Shown piece after piece: positions 35,337 through 47,453 of a stretch of DNA of 64,000 nt. A program made the translations under genes and the position numbers. The number at the start of each line of letters is the position of its first letter. Position 1 is the stretch's first letter. Source of the DNA: Nocardia caishijiensis NBRC 108228 (GTDB lineage Bacteria; Actinomycetota; Actinomycetes; Mycobacteriales; Mycobacteriaceae); the NCBI RefSeq assembly GCF_001612825.1, contig NZ_BDBE01000001.1:1-64000 (forward strand). Direction: 5' to 3'. The notes beneath the pieces were generated by a model that did not search any database, was not told the DNA's origin, and was given only the letters and a program-made list of their open reading frames with translations.

Positions 35337-35757
35337 ACCTCCGGGTCCATCCGGTAAACGCTGCCGGGTCGATCCGGCAACGGCGGTCACCAGAGCCGGA
35401 ACGTCCCGACTCGGACGGCAACCAGAGCCGAAGCGATCCGGCTCGAACATCCCAGCGTAGTTGGCGCGAGGTCGACGGCGGCAGTTCGGCCCGGTGTCGT
35501 GGTCCGTATCTCGGTACCACCACCCTGGGTGGTGCCCATCGCACCAGGCGCAGACATCACGACTGCCGCGGCCATCCCCGCGTCAGTGGCCTCATGCGCT
35601 GCGCCGCCCGCCTGCCGGTAGCGGCACGCATCGCCGGAACGCCTCGACCGGCGACACACATCAGACACGGCACTGCACACCCGAGCCGATCGCCTCGCGC
35701 TCGAATGGCGAGGCTGTACAACCGGACACGCGCTCCGATCACCAAGCCCCGTGCGCC
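35337..35757. other. Intergenic region between ftsH and folE
   Basis: About 420 bp in which open frames exist only as GC-driven noise, rich in Arg and Pro and without recognisable domains on either strand. It should hold the folE promoter. No tRNA or riboswitch pattern was recognised. Confidence 0.5.
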
Positions 35758-35790
35758 CGATCGGCCCGCCTATTGCAGGCGGGCCGATCG
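35758..35790 (-). terminator. Stem-loop after ftsH
   Basis: CGATCGGCCCGCC (35758-35770) and GGCGGGCCGATCG (35778-35790) form a perfect 13-bp stem with a 7-base loop, 20 bp past the ftsH stop. There is no T-run on the minus strand, as is common for actinobacterial I-shaped terminators. Confidence 0.7.
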
Positions 35791-35809
35791 AGCGGGCACG
35801 ATACGGCTG

Positions 35810-38185
<2,376 letters not shown>

Positions 38186-38411
38186 AGAGCGTCGGCCGGA
38201 CGGCCCAGTCCTTTCCGGTTATTTCTCCGGGGTGTGCCTAGCGAAGCTGTCGAGATCGGCGGGATTCGGATGCGGACATGCCACGTTACCGCGTACGGTC
38301 TAGTCGATACATCGCGCAGTTCGGCTGCTGGTGCAGCTGCACTGGTAAACGGCCGGGGAACGGGAGAGGTTCCCGAGTACCCCGTCCGGGTTGTTGCAAG
38401 TGGCCACAATC

Positions 38412-39392
38412 ATGTCATGCCCGTCTTATCGTGGGCGAGGACACAACTACAGCGCAGGGGGTACGGTCATCGTCGAGCTACGAACACCCACAGCGATTCT
38501 GCGCCACGGCCAGGGGCGGCTCACCGTCCTGCGGCCGGGTACCGACGGCGAACGGGTACTCGACGTTCCCATCGCCGACCTGCTCAAAGTCCGGCTCAAC
38601 CGCCGCGCCGACGACGCGGTGGTGATCGAGATCTACCTGCGGTATCCCACCGCCGTGCTCACCGGTGTGCCCGCCGACCGCACGCCGCTCCCGGTGCTGA
38701 TCGCCGAGCACGACGTGCCGACCGCGCTCGGCATCGTCGACCGGATCAACGACCAGATCATGGCCACCAAGCGCATCGATATCGCCGCGCCCGATCTCAC
38801 TCCGCCCGCGCCCGAATGGGGCAAGTCCGGGCCGGTCCGCGCCGATGTGGACCGCGCGGTGCGCCGGATGGCGCCGCGCAAGGACGCCCGCTCGGCGATC
38901 AACGCGCTGCACCGCTACGTCACCTCCGACGAATACGTGCTCGAGACCGCGATCGCCATCGCCTCGCCGCCCGCGGGTTCGGGCGCCGGGCTGCTCGCCG
39001 CGACGACCGACCGGCTGTTGTTCGTCGGCATCGGCGGCGACCGTCGCGCCCACGAGCTGCCGGTGCCGGCGATTCTCGGTGCCAGGACCGTCGAGGGGCA
39101 TACGGCGCCGGGCGAGATCGACACCAGGCACGGCGGTTCGGGGATGGATGTCAGCGACGGCAACCGCACTCTGCATTTCGCGGGGGTCGACCGTGCCGAC
39201 ATCGAACGGGTCACCTGCGCGGTGAACTTCGCCGTGCGCAGGCAGGCGGCCGACGGGGCACCCGGGCCCGCCGATCCCGGTGTCACCCAGCTCTACAGCG
39301 AATGGGAACTGCTGGTGGAACGGCATTCGCTCGGCATGGTCGACGACACCCAGTTCCAGCGCTACGGCCGAGGGATTTTACGGAGCCTGTAG
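38412..39392 (+). CDS. Hypothetical protein with SHOCT-like C-terminus
   Basis: A 326-residue soluble protein. The N-terminal ~110 residues (AILRHGQGRLTVLRPGTDG ... DLLKVRLNRRADDAVVIEIYL) and a second strand-rich region (GLLAATTDRLLFVGIGGDR) look like two PH-like beta domains. The last ~30 residues (LYSEWELLVERHSLGMVDDTQFQRYGRGIL) have the spacing of a SHOCT helix pair. No function is known. The start is uncertain: ATG 38412 is the best in-frame choice, but similarity seems to begin near the VIVELRTPTAILRHG segment about 18 residues later. It is divergent from ftsH. Confidence 0.65.
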   Translation: MSCPSYRGRGHNYSAGGTVIVELRTPTAILRHGQGRLTVLRPGTDGERVLDVPIADLLKVRLNRRADDAVVIEIYLRYPTAVLTGVPADRTPLPVLIAEHDVPTALGIVDRINDQIMATKRIDIAAPDLTPPAPEWGKSGPVRADVDRAVRRMAPRKDARSAINALHRYVTSDEYVLETAIAIASPPAGSGAGLLAATTDRLLFVGIGGDRRAHELPVPAILGARTVEGHTAPGEIDTRHGGSGMDVSDGNRTLHFAGVDRADIERVTCAVNFAVRRQAADGAPGPADPGVTQLYSEWELLVERHSLGMVDDTQFQRYGRGILRSL

Positions 39393-39393
39393 G

Positions 39394-40251
39394 TCAGCTC
39401 GGCTCTTCGGCGGGCGGCTCGGGCTTCGGTTCGGACTCGTTGAGTTCGATACGGCGCCACGGGCTGGTCGGGCGGGTCCACAGCCGCAGCAGTTCCATCC
39501 GCCGGTCGACGCCGCCGTTCTTGAGTTCGGCGAGGTCCTCGGTGGCCTGCCAGTATGTCCAGCCCGCTAGATAGGCGTCGCCGAACTGACGCCAGTTGCG
39601 GTAGCGCCGCTGGGCGGGCGGCAACGCGCGCATGACGTACTCCCATGCCACGTCGGCCTCGAGATACCCGGCGGTGAACGCCATCCGCGCCACCGCGACC
39701 ACGCGCGCCAGGTCCCAAGCGTGGATGTCGTTGGGCAGCGGGCGGGCCAGGTGCTCGGTGAAACCGATCTTGATGGCCTGGGCCCAGATGTCGTAGTCGC
39801 GGACCAGCGCCTCCGGGTTGTCCATCCCCCGGAACGAACCGACCTGCCGCAGGAAGGCGCGGTGCCGATCGGCGCGTTCGCCGAAACGGTCGCGTTCGCT
39901 GGCATTGACCGAGGCCATCACCAGCGGATTGACCAGCGCGTACAGCGGCGCGTGCATGCCTTCGAGGAGCTGTTCCATCGAGGCGCGTGCCTCGTTGCCG
40001 TCGGTGATTCCCCACGCGCCGGTGAGCGTGTCGATGGCGAGTTCGCGACGGTCGCCGAGGGGATGCTCGCGTTCGGGGCCGAGCACCATGGCGTCGTGGA
40101 AGGCGTCCCAGCGGGTGGAATAGAAGGCACCCAGTGCCAGGGCGCGCAGCTCGTCGTCGCTCACGCCCGCCCCCGACCAGTGGTCTTCCTCGCGCTTGTC
40201 GAGTTCCGGGTAGGGAAAGGTGGTCAGCGCTGGTACTCCCCGAGCAGGCAT
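39394..40251 (-). CDS. DUF1266 protein
   Basis: A 285-residue soluble protein. The C-terminal half shows the DUF1266 pattern: IHAWDLARVVAVARMAFTAGYL, then WEYVMRALPPAQRRYRNW and FGDAYLAGWTYWQATE. The N-terminal half is helical and Asp/Arg-rich with ALALGAFYSTRW. Members are often near polymorphic toxin or secretion loci, but none is seen here. ATG 40251 is used; an in-frame ATG 15 codons upstream is possible. The C-terminal tail is acidic and Pro-rich. Confidence 0.8.
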   Translation of the reverse strand: MPARGVPALTTFPYPELDKREEDHWSGAGVSDDELRALALGAFYSTRWDAFHDAMVLGPEREHPLGDRRELAIDTLTGAWGITDGNEARASMEQLLEGMHAPLYALVNPLVMASVNASERDRFGERADRHRAFLRQVGSFRGMDNPEALVRDYDIWAQAIKIGFTEHLARPLPNDIHAWDLARVVAVARMAFTAGYLEADVAWEYVMRALPPAQRRYRNWRQFGDAYLAGWTYWQATEDLAELKNGGVDRRMELLRLWTRPTSPWRRIELNESEPKPEPPAEEPS

Positions 40252-40313
40252 GCGGCCGAGTCTAGTGTCTTCTTGTCCTGCAGTGATGTGCCCCACAGGT
40301 CTATTGTTCTGTC

Positions 40314-40586
40314 ATGTGTAGAAATATCACCGTCTTGCGTGGTCTGGAGCCTGCCGCCACCGAGCAGGAGATCTACGCTGCCGCCTTGCAGTATGTGCGC
40401 AAAGTCGGCGGCATCTCCGGGCTGAGCAGCACAACCAAACCCGCGGTCGACAAGGCCGTCGCCGCCATCGCCGCGGCCACGACCACCCTGCTCGCCGAAC
40501 TCCCCGACCGCCGGGTGCCGCCACCGACGGAACCACCGCTGCGCCGGATCGCGGCACGCGATGCCGAGGTGCAGGAAACCGGCTAG
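40314..40586 (+). CDS. DUF2277 family protein
   Basis: A 90-residue protein matching DUF2277: it begins MCRNITVLRGLEPAATEQEI and continues with YAAALQYVRKVGGISGLS, which is nearly the whole conserved part. Function unknown. Homologues are common single genes in actinobacteria and proteobacteria. The C-terminal third is low-complexity. It starts at ATG 40314, divergent from the DUF1266 gene. Confidence 0.88.
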   Translation: MCRNITVLRGLEPAATEQEIYAAALQYVRKVGGISGLSSTTKPAVDKAVAAIAAATTTLLAELPDRRVPPPTEPPLRRIAARDAEVQETG

Positions 40587-40699
40587 ACCCCAGGACGACT
40601 CGCGCGCACCGGGGCACCGGTGCGCCGATAACCCGTGACGGACGGGCCGGACCGTGCCAGGCTGGTTGTGATTCACACAACGCAGTGGGGAGCACAACC

Positions 40700-42241
40700 G
40701 TGACACGTATCGACCAGGTCATCGACGTCCGCAACCCGGCAACGGGCGAATCCGTGGGAACGGTGCCCGTCACCGGTCCGGACGAGGTCGCGGCCGCTGT
40801 CCGCGAACTGCGCCTCTACCAGCCCGAATGGGAGGCCATCGGGCCGAACGGGCGCAAGCAGTGGCTGCTGAAGCTGCAGGACTGGCTGATCGACAACACC
40901 GAACACCTGGCCGATGTGCTGCAGTCCGAGACGGCCAAACCGCGCGTCGACGCGCTCATCGACCCGGCCTTCGCCGTCGACCTCGCCGGTTATTACGCGC
41001 GCCGGGCCGCCAAATTCCTCGGCGACGACCACCCGTCGCCGCACAGCCCGCTGGCCCGGGTGAAGGCGCTGACGGTCACCTATCGGCCCTACCAGGTGGT
41101 CGGCGTGATCACCCCGTGGAACTTCCCGCTCGCGATGCCCGCGATCGACGTGTTCCCCGCGCTGGCCGCCGGTGCCGCCGTGATCCTCAAGCCGTCGGAG
41201 GTGACGCCGCTGTCGGCGGTCGAACTCGCGCGCGGCTGGGCCGAGATCGGCGCGCCGCCGGTGTTCAAGGTGGTGACCGGCGCGGGCGCGACCGGCGCGG
41301 CCGTGGTCGACAACGCCGACTACATCCAGTTCACCGGGTCCACCGCGACCGGCCGCAAGATCGCGCAGGCCTGCGTCGACCGGTTGGTCCCCTACAGCCT
41401 CGAGCTCGGCGGCAAGGACCCCGCGATCGTGCTGGCCGACGCCGACCTGGACCGCGCGGCGCACGGCATCGCCTTCGGCGGCATGTTCAACGCCGGTCAG
41501 GTGTGCATCTCGGTGGAACGCGTGTATGTCGAGGCACCGGTCTACGACGAGTTCGTCGAGAAGCTCACCGCGGCGGTCGCGGCCCTGCGCCAGGGCGCCG
41601 ACGACCGCGAATCACGCAACGATGTCGGCGCGCTGGCCAACGAGAACCAGTTGCGGATCGTGGAACGCCATGTGAACGAGGCCGTCGCGGCGGGCGCCCG
41701 GGTGACCACCGGTGGCAAACCCACTGGTGTCGGCACCTTCTTCGAGCCGACCGTGCTGGTCGACGTGGACCATTCGATGTCGTGTGTCGCCGAGGAGACC
41801 TTCGGTCCCACCCTTCCGGTGATGAAGGTGGCCGACGAGGACGAGGCGGTCCGCCTGGCCAACGATTCGATCTACGGCCTGTCGGCGTCGGTGTGGACGG
41901 GCGACAAGGCCCGGGGCGAACGGGTGGCGCGGCGGCTGAACGCGGGCGCGGTGAACATCAACGACGTGTTCGCCAACCTGTTCAATTTCGCCATGCCGAT
42001 GGGCGGCTGGGGGCAGTCAGGTGTCGGCGCGCGCTGGGGTGGCGCGGCCGGGATCCGGAAGTACTGCCGGGCGCAGGCGATCACGGCACCGAAGCTGCCG
42101 ACCATGTCCAAGGAGCTGTTCTGGTTCCCGTACGACATGAACAAAGTCGTCGTCGCGGTCGCGGCGATGCGGTTGGCCGGTGCGCGTGGGCTGCGGCGAG
42201 TGGACCTGCCGAAGGTGTGGCGACTGAAGGGTGGCAGGTAG
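40700..42241 (+). CDS. NAD(P)-dependent aldehyde dehydrogenase
   Basis: A 513-residue ALDH superfamily member. It shows the cofactor site VIT PWNFPLAMP with AVILKPSEVTP, FTGSTATGRKIA, the catalytic Glu in LELGGKDPAIVL and the nucleophile Cys in NAGQVCISVER. The last ~40 residues (FWFPYDMNKVVVAVAAMRL and a basic end) extend past the core. They resemble tails in actinobacterial succinate-semialdehyde-dehydrogenase-like enzymes. The substrate is unknown. GTG 40700 follows GGGGAG; a GTG 15 bp upstream is less well placed. A hairpin follows at 42404. Confidence 0.93.
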   Translation: MTRIDQVIDVRNPATGESVGTVPVTGPDEVAAAVRELRLYQPEWEAIGPNGRKQWLLKLQDWLIDNTEHLADVLQSETAKPRVDALIDPAFAVDLAGYYARRAAKFLGDDHPSPHSPLARVKALTVTYRPYQVVGVITPWNFPLAMPAIDVFPALAAGAAVILKPSEVTPLSAVELARGWAEIGAPPVFKVVTGAGATGAAVVDNADYIQFTGSTATGRKIAQACVDRLVPYSLELGGKDPAIVLADADLDRAAHGIAFGGMFNAGQVCISVERVYVEAPVYDEFVEKLTAAVAALRQGADDRESRNDVGALANENQLRIVERHVNEAVAAGARVTTGGKPTGVGTFFEPTVLVDVDHSMSCVAEETFGPTLPVMKVADEDEAVRLANDSIYGLSASVWTGDKARGERVARRLNAGAVNINDVFANLFNFAMPMGGWGQSGVGARWGGAAGIRKYCRAQAITAPKLPTMSKELFWFPYDMNKVVVAVAAMRLAGARGLRRVDLPKVWRLKGGR

Positions 42242-42564
42242 GCCCGCCAAACCTTTTGGTGATCAATGTCACAAAGATGACGGTTATGCGTGGTCAGCGG
42301 GCCGCCTCCGTGCCTCGCGGCGGCGCGCGCGACACCGTTCCGGCCGTGAAGAGCGACGCATTTGTGCTGGTCAAGAGCCCAACTGTGGCAATGAGGCCGC
42401 TCACACCGAGCTCGCGAGAAATCCACGCGAGCTCGGTGGTGCACTGCACCATGCCAGGCCATATGCTGTGAGTTACCGACCTGGTGACTGTTTTGCCCCC
42501 CTTTCGCGAACTTCTCTGCCCGTTTTGGCTAGATTTTCCCGACCGATTCTGATAGCAAGGTGCT
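42242..42564. other. Intergenic region before the LysR gene
   Basis: About 320 bp without a convincing frame. It contains the 13-bp hairpin at 42404-42438 and the LysR promoter region. LysR operators often carry T-N11-A motifs; the segment near 42505-42540 is AT-richer than its surroundings, but I cannot name a site. Confidence 0.45.
42404..42438 (+). terminator. Strong stem-loop downstream of aldehyde dehydrogenase
   Basis: CACCGAGCTCGCG (42404-42416) and CGCGAGCTCGGTG (42426-42438) pair perfectly over 13 bp with a 9-base loop. There is no T-run, so this is an I-shaped terminator or another structured element. It is 160 bp past the stop. Confidence 0.65.
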
Positions 42565-43461
42565 ATGGACCCGCATTTGCGCGATCTGCGGTATTTCGTC
42601 GCCGTCGCTGAGGAACTGCATTTCACCAACGCCGCTCAGCGGCTGCACATCGCCCAGCCGACGCTTTCCCGCCAGATCCGCCAGCTCGAACGCCAGCTCG
42701 ACGTGGTCCTGTTCGACCGCAATCAGCGCAGCGTCGCCCTCACCGTCGCCGGTAAGGAACTGCTCGAAGGTGCCCGCAAGATCCTCGAGCTGTGGGAGGT
42801 GACCAACGTGTCCCTCCAGGAAGCAGGCGAGGTGCTGCGCGTCGGCATCCAGTCCGCGCTCGGTCGCGGCCTGCTCAACGATCTGGAAAGCGCCAGCGGA
42901 CATCGTCTCGCGCTGCACGCGGCGTCGTGGAACGACCCGTCGAGCGGCCTCGCGGGCCGCCAGGCCGACCTGGCCCTGGTGTGGCTGCCGCTGCCCGACC
43001 CCAACCGCTACCGGTGGCAGGTGCTGCGCACCGAACCGCGCTGGGTGCTGCTGCCCGACAACCACGCGCTGGCCGAGCACGAGACCATCGACTTCGCCGA
43101 TCTGCTCGACGAACCGTTCATCGCGCTACCGACCGAAGCCGGTGCGGTGCGCGATTTCTGGCTCGGCAACGACGCGCGCGGCGGCCGGACGGCCAAGATC
43201 GGCGCCGAAGCCGCCACCCCCGAGGACAAGTTAGAGGCCGTGAGCCTCGGCCTCGGTGTGTGCCTGCTGGCCGAGAACAATGTGCCGATGTACCGCTGGC
43301 CCGGCCTCACCGCGCGTCCGGTGGCCGGTCTCTCGCCGTGCGAGCTGGCCGTGGCCTGGCGCGCCGACGACACCCGTCCGACGATCCTGGAATTCGCCGG
43401 TCGCGCTGTCGACGGTGGTTTCTCCGAGCCCGTGCAGGCGCCGCAACCGATCGCGGTCTAA
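42565..43461 (+). CDS. LysR-family regulator
   Basis: A 298-residue regulator. The N-terminal helix-turn-helix is LRDLRYFVAVAEELHFTNAA, QRLHIAQPTLSRQIRQLE and LDVVLFDRNQRSVALTVAG, at residues 6-66. The effector domain is type 2 periplasmic-binding-like. Its C-terminus overlaps the amidase stop by four bases in convergent orientation. The target is not obvious: the aldehyde dehydrogenase lies upstream on the same strand and no gene is divergent. It may act on itself or at a distance. Confidence 0.93.
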   Translation: MDPHLRDLRYFVAVAEELHFTNAAQRLHIAQPTLSRQIRQLERQLDVVLFDRNQRSVALTVAGKELLEGARKILELWEVTNVSLQEAGEVLRVGIQSALGRGLLNDLESASGHRLALHAASWNDPSSGLAGRQADLALVWLPLPDPNRYRWQVLRTEPRWVLLPDNHALAEHETIDFADLLDEPFIALPTEAGAVRDFWLGNDARGGRTAKIGAEAATPEDKLEAVSLGLGVCLLAENNVPMYRWPGLTARPVAGLSPCELAVAWRADDTRPTILEFAGRAVDGGFSEPVQAPQPIAV

Positions 43462-44807
43462 TTCGTTCGTTCGAGTTGGGCGGCCAGGCCGAGCAGGGTC
43501 GCCTCGGTGCCGGGTGGGCCCGCCAACTGCGCGGCGAGCGGGGTGTGCGCCTCGGGATGGATGCCCATCGGCAGCGACGCGGCGGGCCAGCCGACGAGAT
43601 TCCACACGCCGGTGAACGGTGCGTAGCGCACCGACGACACGACATTGGCGGCCCAGCCGCGGCGGCTCCACTGCCGCGCCTTGGGCGGCGGGGCGGCCAG
43701 CGTCGGGGTGATCACCACGTCGAAGTTCTCGAAGAAGTCGAGCAGCCTGGCTTCGGCCCGGTCGGCCTGGCTCGGCCGGACCAGGCGCAGGCGACGGATC
43801 AGCCGCCCGAGTGCCAGGTGCTTGCGGGTTCGTGGTTGCAGCCGGTCGGGGTCGGCCAGCCGTTCGGCATCGGCCGCGCCCACGGTCGGCCAGCGCAGCA
43901 GCATCGCCAGTGCCGCGTCGCCGTAGGGCAGTTCGACGGGCTCCACGAGGTGCCCGGCCGCTGCCGCGCGCGCACCCGCGGTGCGCGCCGCCGCCGTCCA
44001 GTGCCGATCGACCCGGACCAGCCGCGACGGCGGAGCCACGGCCAGCCCGATACGTAGTCGCTGCGGCGGCCGTAGATCGGCCAGATCACAGCGGTCGGCC
44101 AGCACCGAGAGGGCGAGGGCGGCGTCGGAGACGGTGGTCGCGAGGATGCCGTTCTCGGCCATTCCAGACCAGGAGTCGGCCCCGATACCCGCCGGAACCA
44201 CATCGCGACCGGGTTTGATCCCGAACACTCCGCACGCGGCGGCGGGCACCCGGATCGAGCCGAGTCCGTCGTTGCCGTGCGCGATGGGCACCAGTCCCGC
44301 CGCCACGGCCGCGGCCGCACCGCCGGAGGAACCGCCCGCGGTACGACCGACATCGCGCGGGTTGCGGGTGACGTGTCCGTCGGCGTCGGTGGTGGCCCAC
44401 AGGCCGAGCTCGGGCATCGCGGTGAGTCCGACGACGATCGCGCCCGCCGCCCGCAACCGCGCGACCACCGGATGATCGGCCGGTTCCGCCTCGGCGGCGG
44501 TCGCGGCCGAACCGGCCGTGGTCGGCTCCCCCGCCACGGCGATGTTCTGCTTCACGGCGACCGGGACCCCCGCCAGCGGCAACTCGTCGAGGTCGGGTCG
44601 GGCGGTGAGTTCGAGTGCCTCCGCGCGCGCCCGCTCGGCGCGGACCACGGTGAAGGCGTTGATCTTGTGGTTCTCCGAGGAGATGCGGGTGAGCGCGTCG
44701 GTCACCACGTCGACGGGCGTGATCGTGCCCGCTCGCACCCGCGCGGCCAGTGCTGCGGCCGGGCCGCCGATCGGGAAGTCGTCGGCGGGTCGGTGGGAGG
44801 AGTTCAT
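43458..44807 (-). CDS. Amidase (amidase-signature family)
   Basis: A 449-residue enzyme with the Ser-cisSer-Lys triad: the Lys in AGVPVAVKQNIAV, the cis-Ser in RTAGGSSGGAAAAVAAG and the nucleophile Ser in GNDGLGSIRVPAA. It hydrolyses amides; the substrate is unknown. Relative to the consensus (GGSSGGSAAAVA), the residue after SSGG is Ala, which is not one of the triad. ATG 44807 is used. Upstream it is divergent from the first kinase. Downstream it ends in the LysR gene. Confidence 0.93.
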   Translation of the reverse strand: MNSSHRPADDFPIGGPAAALAARVRAGTITPVDVVTDALTRISSENHKINAFTVVRAERARAEALELTARPDLDELPLAGVPVAVKQNIAVAGEPTTAGSAATAAEAEPADHPVVARLRAAGAIVVGLTAMPELGLWATTDADGHVTRNPRDVGRTAGGSSGGAAAAVAAGLVPIAHGNDGLGSIRVPAAACGVFGIKPGRDVVPAGIGADSWSGMAENGILATTVSDAALALSVLADRCDLADLRPPQRLRIGLAVAPPSRLVRVDRHWTAAARTAGARAAAAGHLVEPVELPYGDAALAMLLRWPTVGAADAERLADPDRLQPRTRKHLALGRLIRRLRLVRPSQADRAEARLLDFFENFDVVITPTLAAPPPKARQWSRRGWAANVVSSVRYAPFTGVWNLVGWPAASLPMGIHPEAHTPLAAQLAGPPGTEATLLGLAAQLERTN

Positions 44808-45030
44808 CGCCACCTCAGCGTCCGTCACGCCGTCGTCGTCGACGGACTCCCATGCTACCGCTGTGAGGTCATCGTGCATGGCCGGATTCGCCCCCGTCGC
44901 GTCGTCGTCGAAAATCGGGTGATCAGCTCTCCAGGCGCAAGTTATCATTTCGGGTACGGCTCGGGGCACGATGACGTCGGGTGTGGCGGAAGGAATTTCG
45001 TACCGATCCGCGCGAACCTTAGGTCGACTG

Positions 45031-47421
45031 ATGAGTGATAGCACCGCAAGCGGTGAACAACCCGACGCGAGTACCGGTCGGTATACGAACGTGCGCGCCG
45101 ACATGGTCGAGGCGTTCGTCGCCGCGTGGGGATCCGTCGACGGGGAACCACCCGCGATCGCCGAGTTCCTCCCCGATGCGCGCACCCTGCGCAGGCACGC
45201 GTTGCACGAGTTGATCCGGGTGGATCTGCGTCATCGGTGGTTGCATCACGCCGCCGACACCATCGCGCGCAAACGGCTCACCGAGTACTGCGCGGAGTTT
45301 CCCGAGCTCGACCCCGAGGCGCTGCCCGCCGGGCTGGTGTTCGAGGAGTTCGTCATCCGCAGACACAGCGGTGAGCGCGTCGACCCGCGTGACTGCCTGC
45401 GCGAATACCCACACCAGGCGCCGAGCCTGCGTGCCCTGCTCAATGCCGACGACCTGGATCAGAGCACCCACCGCGCCGTCGACCTCGATGCCACGGTGAA
45501 CCATCCACCCGAGCAGACCCGTAGTACCAAGATGCCGAACTTCGACCTCACCGCGACAGCGACCTCGGCCGCCACCGCGGCCGATACGGTGCCGGGTGCG
45601 AACGTCGCGCTGGACCGGATCGAGATCGGTCAGCGGATCGGCGACTTCGAACTGCTCACCGGGTTGGGCACGGGTGCGTTCGCGCGGGTGTTCCTGGCCA
45701 GACAGCGGTCGATGCAGCGACTGGTCGCGGTGAAGATCTCGGCCGATCGCGGGACGGAACCGCAGACGCTCGCGCAGCTCGATCACGACTACATCGTCCG
45801 CGTGTTCGACCAGCAGCTGCTCGACGCGGATTCGGCCTCGTCGGGCAGGCGCCGGTTGCGGCTGCTGTACATGCAGTTCCTGCCCGGCGGCACGCTGCTC
45901 GGTCTGTTGCGCTGGGTGCGGGCCACCCCGCCCGCCGAGCGCAGCGGCAAACTGCTGCTCGAGGCGGTCGACGCGGCCATGGAGGAGAAGGGCGAGATCC
46001 GCCCGACCGATTCCAGTGTGCGCGCCGAGATCGCGGCGCTGAGCTGGCCCGAGACCGTGGCCTGGTTGGGGCGCAGGCTGGCCGAGGCGCTGGAGTACGC
46101 GGCCGCGCACGGTGTGCTGCACCGCGACGTGAAACCGGCGAACGTGCTGCTCACCGCCGAGGGCGTGCCCAAGCTCGCCGACTTCAACATCAGTTTCAGC
46201 CGGTCGGTCGAGGGCACGAGTCCGGTGGCCTACTTCGGCGGGTCGCTGTCGTACATGTCGCCGGAGCAGTTGGAGGCGTGTCATCCGGGGCGCGGCCGCA
46301 GCGCCGCCGACCTGGACACCCGCGCCGACATCTACTCCCTCGGGGTGGTGCTGTGGGAGCTGCTCACCGGGGCGAAGCCGTTCGACGACTCCACCGCCGA
46401 GGCCGAGGGCAGCGGCGACGAGACCACGCTCGAGGCCATGCTCGAGCGACGCACCTGCGGCGTCGACCCCGCCGCGATGGAACGGGTGCCGCCGAACTGC
46501 CCGGCGGCGCTGCGGCGCGTCCTGCTCACCTGTCTCGCCCCCGATCGCGCGGGCCGCTGGGCCGACGGCGCGACGCTGGCCAAACAATTCGACCTGTGCC
46601 TCGACGAACGCGCCCGCGACCTGGTCGATCCGCCGCCGAACAGCTGGCGGATGCGGTTGCGTCGCTGGCCCCTGCTGGTTCTCGTGCTGGCCATCGGCAT
46701 CCCCAACGCGCTCGCCTCCTGGTACAACATCCAGCACAACCAGACCCTGGTGGTGAGCCGCCTCGGCGAAACGGCACAGCAGACGTTCATCGTCATCACG
46801 GCCGGGGTGAACCTGGTGTTCTTCCCGGCGGGTGCGGCGCTGCTGATCTATCTGGCCCGGTTCGTGCTCGGGGTGCCCGGCGGATTGCGCAAAGGCAGAC
46901 GCTACGACCCGGCCACCCTGCGCCGGGCCAGACACGACACCGTACGGTTCGGCGACCGAGCGGTGGTCGTCGCCTTCTCGCTGTGGGCGCTGGCCGGGGT
47001 CACCTTCCCCATCGCGCTGCAACTGGCCACCGGCGATGTGCCCGGGCGGGCGGTGGTGCACTTCCTCGCATCGCTGCTGGTCTGCGGGGCTATCGCGGTG
47101 GCCTACCCGTTCTTCCTCGTCACGTTCTACCTGATCCGCTGCCTCTACCCGGTGTTCCTGCGCCACGGTGAGATCAGCGCCGACGACAGCGCCTGGCTAC
47201 GCGGGTTGAGCCGCCGCTGCACCTGGTATCTGGCGGTGGCCGCCTCGGTGCCGCTGCTCGCGGTGGCCGGGCTGACCTTCCTGCCGCCCGCCGACATCCC
47301 CTCGGTGATCGTGGCGGTCCGAGTGTTGTGCGTGGGCGGCATCATCGCCTTCATCGGGTCGTACCTGCTGTTCCGCGCGCTCGAGGCCGATCTGCGCGCG
47401 CTGGAACGGGTCGTCAGCTGA
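45031..47421 (+). CDS. Ser/Thr protein kinase with N-terminal helical domain and six-helix membrane domain (copy 1)
   Basis: A 796-residue kinase. The N-terminal ~170 residues (EFLPDARTLRRHALHELIRVDL, YCAEFPELDPEALPAGLVFEEF) recall the segment before kinase domains in many planctomycete kinases. The glycine loop is [13 protein letters not shown] (about residue 211), VAVKIS is the Lys strand, [11 protein letters not shown] lies at about 364, and the DFG motif is DFN (about 384). YMSPEQLEA stands in the APE region. A ~45-residue insert follows the hinge. From residue ~550 come about six membrane helices. Phosphorylates unknown targets at the inner membrane. The second kinase follows 32 bp downstream. 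Confidence 0.9.
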   Translation: MSDSTASGEQPDASTGRYTNVRADMVEAFVAAWGSVDGEPPAIAEFLPDARTLRRHALHELIRVDLRHRWLHHAADTIARKRLTEYCAEFPELDPEALPAGLVFEEFVIRRHSGERVDPRDCLREYPHQAPSLRALLNADDLDQSTHRAVDLDATVNHPPEQTRSTKMPNFDLTATATSAATAADTVPGANVALDRIEIGQRIGDFELLTGLGTGAFARVFLARQRSMQRLVAVKISADRGTEPQTLAQLDHDYIVRVFDQQLLDADSASSGRRRLRLLYMQFLPGGTLLGLLRWVRATPPAERSGKLLLEAVDAAMEEKGEIRPTDSSVRAEIAALSWPETVAWLGRRLAEALEYAAAHGVLHRDVKPANVLLTAEGVPKLADFNISFSRSVEGTSPVAYFGGSLSYMSPEQLEACHPGRGRSAADLDTRADIYSLGVVLWELLTGAKPFDDSTAEAEGSGDETTLEAMLERRTCGVDPAAMERVPPNCPAALRRVLLTCLAPDRAGRWADGATLAKQFDLCLDERARDLVDPPPNSWRMRLRRWPLLVLVLAIGIPNALASWYNIQHNQTLVVSRLGETAQQTFIVITAGVNLVFFPAGAALLIYLARFVLGVPGGLRKGRRYDPATLRRARHDTVRFGDRAVVVAFSLWALAGVTFPIALQLATGDVPGRAVVHFLASLLVCGAIAVAYPFFLVTFYLIRCLYPVFLRHGEISADDSAWLRGLSRRCTWYLAVAASVPLLAVAGLTFLPPADIPSVIVAVRVLCVGGIIAFIGSYLLFRALEADLRALERVVS

Positions 47422-47453
47422 ACCATCGTGTACCCACGTACGTATCTCCGGCC

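Noticed and set aside
45019..47166. 715-codon minus-strand frame opposite the first kinase
   Set aside because: Shadow frame with His/Arg/Gln-rich composition and no fold. The kinase on the plus strand has all catalytic motifs.
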